Notes under the pieces: generated by a model
Told to the model about the DNA's origin: nothing
The model's database searches: none
The model's input: only the letters and a program-made list of their open reading frames with translations
In this document: positions 59,325 through 64,000 of the stretch, piece by piece
Numbering within the stretch: the stretch's first letter is position 1
Layout: every line of letters starts with the position of its first letter
Translations under genes and position numbers: made by a program
Assembly: GCA_023241745.1 (NCBI GenBank)
Contig: JALQCY010000003.1
Location: forward strand, 372,001-436,000
Origin: Isoptericola peretonis
GTDB taxonomy: Bacteria > Actinomycetota > Actinomycetes > Actinomycetales > Cellulomonadaceae
Reading direction: 5' to 3'
Length of the DNA stretch: 64,000 nucleotides

Positions 59325-59440
59325 CGCCGAGGTGGTCGGCCTTGGGTGCGAGAGGTGCACTCGTGCGGGAGGCTCGCACTACCTCGCGGGGTTGCGGACC
59401 GCCACGCGGGGTGTGGACGACCTCGCGGACGGAGGGGTGG

Positions 59441-60223
59441 ATGATCCGGCTGGTGTCGGCGAACGTGCAGCACGGCCTGGTCGACGGCCGGCGGCTGGAC
59501 CTGGAGCGGCTCGGGGACGCGCTGGCGGGCCTCGGCGCCGACGTCGTGGCGCTCCAGGAGGTGGACCACCTTCAGGCGCGGTCGGGCGGCGAGGCCCAGG
59601 CGCAGCGACTCGCGGAGGCGCTCGGGACGACCGAGCTCCGCTTCGTGGCGGCGCTGAGCGGCCCGCTCGACCAGCCGTCGCGACGACGGCGCGCCCCGCG
59701 GTCGGCCGTCGCGGCGGGGTCGCCCGCGGTGCCCGGGTACGGGATCGCGCTGCTCAGCCGCCACCCCGTGCGGGCGTGGCACCCGATGCGGCTGCCCGGC
59801 CTGAACGTGCCCGGCCTGCCGCCCCTGGGCGTGGACGAGCCGCGCGCGGCCCTCGCCGCCGCCGTCGCGACGCCCGAGGGGCCGCTGACCGTCGTCACCA
59901 CCCACCTGTCGCAGGCGGACCCCTGGAAGTGGGCGCAGCTGCGGCGGCTGCAGCGCCGGCTGCGGCACGCGCCGCGCCCGCTGGTGCTGCTGGGAGACCT
60001 CAACACCCGCGACGCGGTGCCGGCGCGGCGCACGGGGTGGCGTGAGCTGGTCCACGTGCCGACCTACCCGCGCGGTCGCCCGAGGATCCTCATCGACCAC
60101 GTCCTGGCGGACGGCCCGGTGACCGCCCTCGGCGCCGCCCGGGCCGTCGACCTCGGCGTGAGCGACCACCGCGCGGTGGTGGTGGACCTGGTGCTGGAGC
60201 ACGACCACGAGGGGGCACGGTGA
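59441..60223 (+). CDS. Endonuclease/exonuclease/phosphatase family protein
   Basis: 260 aa. Metal-dependent phosphoesterase fold: RLVSANVQHG, VVALQEVD (metal Glu), TTHLSQ (catalytic His), LLGDLNTRD (metal and catalytic Asp/Asn) and VSDHRAVVV (final His). No signal peptide, so cytoplasmic; substrate may be nucleic acid or a phospholipid headgroup. GGAGGGG precedes ATG 59441. GTGA overlap with the next gene. Confidence 0.94.
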   Translation: MIRLVSANVQHGLVDGRRLDLERLGDALAGLGADVVALQEVDHLQARSGGEAQAQRLAEALGTTELRFVAALSGPLDQPSRRRRAPRSAVAAGSPAVPGYGIALLSRHPVRAWHPMRLPGLNVPGLPPLGVDEPRAALAAAVATPEGPLTVVTTHLSQADPWKWAQLRRLQRRLRHAPRPLVLLGDLNTRDAVPARRTGWRELVHVPTYPRGRPRILIDHVLADGPVTALGAARAVDLGVSDHRAVVVDLVLEHDHEGAR

Positions 60224-60720
60224 GCGACGAGTCGACCGGGGCGACGACGGACCGCCTGCGCGGAGGGCGCCCGGAGACGCCGGAGCAGCGGTCGGACCGC
60301 AACTGGAACGAGCTGCTGCAGGAGCTGCGCGTCATGCAGACGGGCGTGCAGATCCTCACCGGCTTCCTGCTGATCCTGCCGTTCCAGTCGCGGTTCGGGG
60401 ACCTGGACGACTACCAGCGCACGGTCTACCTGGTGCTCGTGCTGGTGTGCGTCGCGACGACCGGCCTGCTCGTCGCACCCGTGGCGCTGCACCGGGCGCT
60501 GTTCCGCCAGCACCTGAAGCGTTCCGTGGTCACGGGCGGCGACCGCATGACGCGCGCCGCGCTGGTGCTGCTCGCGATCGCGCTGTCCGGCACGGCGCTG
60601 CTGGTGTTCGACGTCGTCGTGGGCCGGGCGGCCGGGATCGCCGTCGGCAGCGTGTCGGCCGTGGTGCTGCTCGGCCTCTGGGCGGTGGTGCCCGCCGTGG
60701 TGCGCCGCCAGCGGTCGTGA
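60220..60720 (+). CDS. DUF6328 family membrane protein
   Basis: 166 aa with four membrane helices in two hairpins. The conserved block NWNELLQELRVMQTGVQILTGFLLILPFQSRF identifies the family (formerly grouped with sodium:proton antiporter annotations). Cytoplasmic-membrane location; role unknown. GTG 60220 overlaps the upstream stop. Confidence 0.9.
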   Translation: MSDESTGATTDRLRGGRPETPEQRSDRNWNELLQELRVMQTGVQILTGFLLILPFQSRFGDLDDYQRTVYLVLVLVCVATTGLLVAPVALHRALFRQHLKRSVVTGGDRMTRAALVLLAIALSGTALLVFDVVVGRAAGIAVGSVSAVVLLGLWAVVPAVVRRQRS

Positions 60721-60736
60721 CGACCGGGGTGCCGCG

Positions 60737-61057
60737 TCAGGCGGCGAGGTCGACCTGCGCCGGCGACTCGACGCGCGCGGCCTCGGCCTCGCGGCGGGCG
60801 GCGGCGCGGGCCTTGCCCACGGTGAGCAGGGTCTGTGCGCCGATGACGATCCAGGCGACGTTCGCGGCGGCCGACGGCCAGACGCCGTTGACGCCCGCGA
60901 CGACGGTCATCACGACCGCGCCGGCCATGTTGGTGACCTGGAACGAGAACGAGTTCGCGGTCCACCGGCCCTTGCTCACCATCCCGTAGGCGATGAGGCC
61001 GGCGAGGGCTCCGGCCCAGCCGAGGGCAGTAATCACGGTCAGCAGGGAGATCGTCAT
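60737..61057 (-). CDS. CBU_0592-like small membrane protein
   Basis: 106 aa, three membrane helices (LLTVITALGWAGALAGLIAYGMV, NMAGAVVMTVVAGVNGVWP, AANVAWIVIGAQTLLTV) and a charged C-terminal tail. FQVTNMAGAV resembles the conserved polar segment of CBU_0592-type proteins. GGAGGT is 7 nt before ATG 61057. An 18-bp palindrome lies 26 bp upstream of the start. Confidence 0.78.
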   Translation of the reverse strand: MTISLLTVITALGWAGALAGLIAYGMVSKGRWTANSFSFQVTNMAGAVVMTVVAGVNGVWPSAAANVAWIVIGAQTLLTVGKARAAARREAEAARVESPAQVDLAA

Positions 61058-61082
61058 GACGGGCACCTCCGGGTGGGTCGGC

Positions 61083-61100
61083 GTGGCACACGTGTGCCAC
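61083..61100. promoter_or_regulatory. Perfect 18-bp palindrome
   Basis: GTGGCACACGTGTGCCAC is its own reverse complement. It lies in the 196-bp gap between the divergent membrane-protein and LysR genes, closer to the former, and is a candidate operator for the LysR or another dimeric regulator. Confidence 0.55.
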
Positions 61101-61253
61101 GGAAAGGGGAAGATCTGAGGATGTGGGACGCCGATCCCGAGAGCCGGGAACCCGGAGCCGAAGAGCTCGGCCGGTAGCGTCGAAACGATTCTGCAGCACG
61201 CCAGGCGTTCAGCACAATCAAATCCTTCTGCGAGAGCCAGTTAGTATCACTAC

Positions 61254-62162
61254 ATGGCTACAGACCCACGGAGACTTGCCTTTCTCCTTGCCGTGCACCG
61301 TGCCGGGGGCGTGCTCGCGGCAGCAGATCTTCTGCATGTCACCCCGTCCGCCGTCTCCCAGCAGATCGCCCGGCTCGAGGCGGAGGAGGGCATCGCCGTC
61401 CTCGACCGGGGACCGCGCGGCGTCACCCTCACGCCCGCCGGACGCGTGCTCGCGGAGGCGGCCGAGCGCATCGAGGCCGAGCTGCTGGAGGCCCGCCAGG
61501 CCGTCGCCGCCCTCGGCGAGGGAGTGAGCGGCCGGGTGGTGCTCGGCGCGTTCCAGTCCGCGATCCGTGCTGTCGTCGCGCCCATGCTCGTCGACCTGGC
61601 GGAGCAGTACCCCGGGGTCGAGGTGGACGTGCGCGAGCACGAGCCCGCCGAGGCGATCCGGATGCTGCGTGCCGGCGACCTCGACGTGATCCTCCTCGAG
61701 CGCGACGCCGACATGGACTCCCCCGCGCCCCGCGGCTCGCACGACGTGCCCCTGCTCGACGAGCCGTGGTGCGTCGTGGTGCCCGCCTCCCAGCCGATGC
61801 CGGAGCGGCTCGACGACCTGGCCCACCTGCAGTGGATCGGCGCGGAGCCCGACACGGCGTCCGACCGTGCGCTGCGACGCCTGGGCCGCACCCTGGGCAC
61901 CACGGTCAGCACCCGGCACGCGTTCTTCGACTTCGACACCGCGCTCGCGCTCGTCGCCGCCAACCAGGGTGCGGCGATGCTGCCCGCGCTCGCCCTGCAG
62001 GGAGGCGACGTGCCCGAGGGGCTCGAGGTCGCCCGCCTCGCGGGGCTGGGGACGCGTCGCATCGTCGCCCGCCACCGCGCCACCCGGCACGAGCCGGGCC
62101 CTGCCGTGCGGGCCGTCGTCGACGCCATGGTCGAGGTGACGCGCGACCTCGAGCTGGGCTGA
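61254..62162 (+). CDS. LysR-family transcriptional regulator
   Basis: 302 aa. The N-terminal HTH (RRLAFLLAVHRAGGVLAAADLLHVTPSAVSQQIARLEAEEG) is followed by LTPAGRVL and a LysR substrate-binding domain. The upstream sequence carries TAGTAT at 61242-61247, 7 nt before ATG, and no ribosome binding site, so a leaderless transcript is possible. It probably regulates the divergent membrane gene. Confidence 0.93.
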   Translation: MATDPRRLAFLLAVHRAGGVLAAADLLHVTPSAVSQQIARLEAEEGIAVLDRGPRGVTLTPAGRVLAEAAERIEAELLEARQAVAALGEGVSGRVVLGAFQSAIRAVVAPMLVDLAEQYPGVEVDVREHEPAEAIRMLRAGDLDVILLERDADMDSPAPRGSHDVPLLDEPWCVVVPASQPMPERLDDLAHLQWIGAEPDTASDRALRRLGRTLGTTVSTRHAFFDFDTALALVAANQGAAMLPALALQGGDVPEGLEVARLAGLGTRRIVARHRATRHEPGPAVRAVVDAMVEVTRDLELG

Positions 62163-62232
62163 GGGGCAGCTTCGCGGACGACGCCGCAGGTCCCGGCGGG
62201 CGGCCCCGCTGCGGCGCTCCTACCATCGCGAC

Positions 62233-62898
62233 ATGGGCGACACGACGGCGGACGCGGGGTCGGCAGGCAGTTCGGGCCACGGGGCCGCTCCCCTGTCGGA
62301 CCGCACGTTCGGCATCGCGCGCCGCCTCTGGGGCCTGGTGTACCTGCGCGCGGCGATGTACCTCGCTGCAGGGATCGTGCTCTTCGCCAACCCGGACCGA
62401 GGGTTGGTATGGGTCCGCTGGCTCGTGGGCGGGCTGATCGTCGCGCAGGGCGTCCTGCTCACGGTGGAGGGCGCCCCGACCCGGCGCCCGGGCCGGCCGC
62501 AGGGCGCGGGCGACGAGGTCAGCTGGCGCCTGATCGCCGGCGTCCTCAGCCTCCTCGCAGGCGTGCTCGTCGTGGTGTGGCCGTCCATGACCGGACCGGT
62601 GATGTACCTGGTCGTGGCGGTGTGGGCGTGCGCGGCGGGCGCGGTCGGGGTCATCGGCGGGCTGCGGGGCCGCGCGTTACGGACCGCGTCGTGGGACTGG
62701 CAGCTCGTCAACGCCGTGCTGTGGGTGGTGCTCGGCCTGGTCATGCTCCTGCGGCCTCCCTCGGACGTCCCGACGTCCGCCCAGCTGCTGGCTCTGTACC
62801 TCGTGCTCGCGGGCGCGGTGCTGCTCGTCGGAGCCTTCGCGACCGGCACCCGGGCCCGCGACGCCCGCAAGGCCCGCCCCGACGGCGCGGCCGGGTAG
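62233..62898 (+). CDS. DUF308/HdeD-family membrane protein
   Basis: 221 aa with six membrane helices in three pairs. RLWGLVYLRAAMYLAAGIVLFANP opens the first pair, and GVLSLLAGVLVVVWPSMTG and NAVLWVVLGLVMLLRPP repeat the same helix-P pattern, as in HdeD (acid-resistance membrane protein) homologues. Function is not established in actinobacteria. ATG 62233. Confidence 0.88.
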   Translation: MGDTTADAGSAGSSGHGAAPLSDRTFGIARRLWGLVYLRAAMYLAAGIVLFANPDRGLVWVRWLVGGLIVAQGVLLTVEGAPTRRPGRPQGAGDEVSWRLIAGVLSLLAGVLVVVWPSMTGPVMYLVVAVWACAAGAVGVIGGLRGRALRTASWDWQLVNAVLWVVLGLVMLLRPPSDVPTSAQLLALYLVLAGAVLLVGAFATGTRARDARKARPDGAAG

Positions 62899-62959
62899 GA
62901 TCGGCGGCGTCACAACGTAGCCACGCCGTCCGGCGCGGCTGCCTCATAGCCGTTCGAGC

Positions 62960-63223
62960 CGCGACGGGAGAGCTCGCGCCGCGCCCCGCAAGGTGGCCGG
63001 CCGGCGCCGAAGGAGCAACCCTCCCCGGGAATCTCTCAGGCCTCCGTACCGTCGCGGCGAGGCAACTCTGGAAAGTGGCCCCACCCGTCCTACCGGCGGC
63101 GCGGGCCCACCGACGGTGCAAGTCGGCGCGCCCCGTCGCCGTCGTAGGTCACGTCTGCGACGACGCCATGGCGGACCGGCAAAACTCTCAGGTCGACGCG
63201 TGCGTCCGATGACAGAGCGGGGA
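62960..63223 (+). ncRNA. Tandem glycine riboswitch
   Basis: Two glycine aptamers in series upstream of gcvP. Aptamer 1 has GGGAGAG (62966), GCCGAAGGAGCAA (63006-63018), AATCTCTCAGGC and CAACTCTGGAAAG (to about 63076). Aptamer 2 contains the CACCGACGGTGCAAGTCGG segment (from 63109), GGCAAAACTCTCAGGT (63178-63193) and ends with GATGACAGAGCGGGGAGG. Binding of glycine switches on the glycine cleavage gene downstream. Boundaries are approximate. Confidence 0.92.
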
Positions 63224-63272
63224 GGACCGCCCGTCCCCCGCCTGCCCGGCCCGACCCCCGGAGCGTCCCGAC

Positions 63273-64000
63273 GTGACCACCACCCCGTACGACCCGCCGT
63301 CGCACCTCTCCGACGTCGCCCCCGCCGCCGCGGGCTTCGACCCCGACGTCTTCGCCGACCGGCACGTGGGCCCGCGGGGCCGTGAGGTCGCCGCGATGCT
63401 CGAGCAGCTGGGCCACGCGAGCCTCGACGCGCTCGTCGACGCGGCCGTCCCCGCGACGATCCGGACGGACCGTCCGCTGGACCTGCCGGCCGCCCGCTCC
63501 GAGGCCGAGGTGCTCGCCCACCTGCGCGACCTCGCGGGGAAGAACCAGGTCAAGCGGCAGATGATCGGGCTGGGCTACTACGGCACCGCCACTCCCCCGG
63601 TGATCCGCCGCAACGTGCTGGAGTCCCCCGCCTGGTACACGGCGTACACGCCGTACCAGCCGGAGATCTCCCAGGGCCGGCTCGAGGCGCTGCTCAACTT
63701 CCAGCAGGCCGTGGAGGACCTCACGGGGCTGGGGATCGCCGGCGCGTCCCTGCTCGACGAGGCGACCGCCGTGGCCGAGGCGGTCGCGCTGATGTGGCGC
63801 GCCTCGCGCGCGAAGAGCGGGTACGTGGTGCTCGACGCCGACCTGTTCCCGCAGAGCCTGGCCGTGACGCGCGGCCGCGCGGAGGCCATCGGCCTGCCGG
63901 TGGTCGTGGTGGGGCTCGACGACGGTCTGGCGGCGGGGCTCGACGCGTTCGCCGCGGGCGGCGGCACGCTGCCCGACGGCGACCTGGTGGGCGTCGTGGT
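63273..64000 (+). CDS. gcvP: Glycine dehydrogenase (decarboxylating) GcvP, 5' part
   Basis: The first 242 residues are present; the gene continues past the right edge of the window. [21 protein letters not shown] then [45 protein letters not shown] is the N-terminal GcvP signature, and [17 protein letters not shown] follows. P-protein is a PLP enzyme that decarboxylates glycine and passes the aminomethyl group to GcvH. GTG 63273 starts 50 nt after the riboswitch. Confidence 0.96.
   Translation, partial: MTTTPYDPPSHLSDVAPAAAGFDPDVFADRHVGPRGREVAAMLEQLGHASLDALVDAAVPATIRTDRPLDLPAARSEAEVLAHLRDLAGKNQVKRQMIGLGYYGTATPPVIRRNVLESPAWYTAYTPYQPEISQGRLEALLNFQQAVEDLTGLGIAGASLLDEATAVAEAVALMWRASRAKSGYVVLDADLFPQSLAVTRGRAEAIGLPVVVVGLDDGLAAGLDAFAAGGGTLPDGDLVGVV

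Overview
The window is high-GC DNA with actinobacterial gene content. The first 14.5 kb has the cell-division and peptidoglycan kinase cluster found near the replication origin of actinobacteria: tRNA-Ala, ppiA, rhomboid, crgA, DUF881, pabA/trpG, then pknB-pknA-pbpA-rodA-pstP-fhaB-fhaA, then tRNA-Leu. Together with a large secreted pectate lyase and an LPETG surface protein this suggests a Micrococcales soil or plant-matter degrader (Promicromonosporaceae/Cellulomonadaceae-like). That placement is inference from gene content; no 16S gene is present.

Region 1 (1-14,800) is core chromosome. The minus-strand signalling cluster is tightly coupled by 4-nt ATGA/GTGA overlaps. Its early part holds a frameshifted YCII gene, a 32-bp inverted repeat, and a rhomboid gene that probably starts at ATC.

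Region 2 (about 14,800-24,030) is an accessory island of visibly lower GC. It lies just 3' of tRNA-Leu and is bracketed by a 77-bp direct repeat (76/77 identical). It carries a decayed serine-recombinase gene at its left edge. Small one- to three-gene modules (MazG-like relic, HIT, DUF1579-like, sigma/anti-sigma pair, membrane protein, NmrA/MerR, P-loop kinase, small secreted protein) are separated by six full copies and one half copy of a ~55-bp structured repeat. Every copy points the same way and folds into the same hairpin with a 3-nt one-sided bulge, whichever strand the genes use. This cassette-like array is the most interesting feature of the window.

Region 3 (24-36.4 kb) holds an epoxide hydrolase with a divergent WYL regulator, a lipoprotein, two alpha/beta hydrolases divergent from a large XRE/NB-ARC/TPR regulator, a seven-repeat RCC1-like protein, a CPBP protease, a two-component system and a DUF3800 protein.

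Region 4 (36.4-48.4 kb) has a PL1-PL9 two-domain pectate lyase behind a promoter with two spaced operator-like sites, a 1128-aa LPETG choice-of-anchor A protein with six DUF5979-type repeats, a CBS protein with a degenerate GGDEF domain, and a complete osmoprotectant (OpuB/ProU-type) ABC transporter.

Region 5 (48.9-64 kb) is mostly metabolic: NmrA reductase, hydrolases, LMW phosphatase, GNAT, a D-amino-acid module (D-aminoacylase, D-threonine aldolase/D-serine dehydratase-like, RidA), Nif3, DUF1992, aminotransferase, endonuclease/phosphatase family protein, LysR and membrane proteins. It ends with a tandem glycine riboswitch in front of gcvP, which runs off the right edge.
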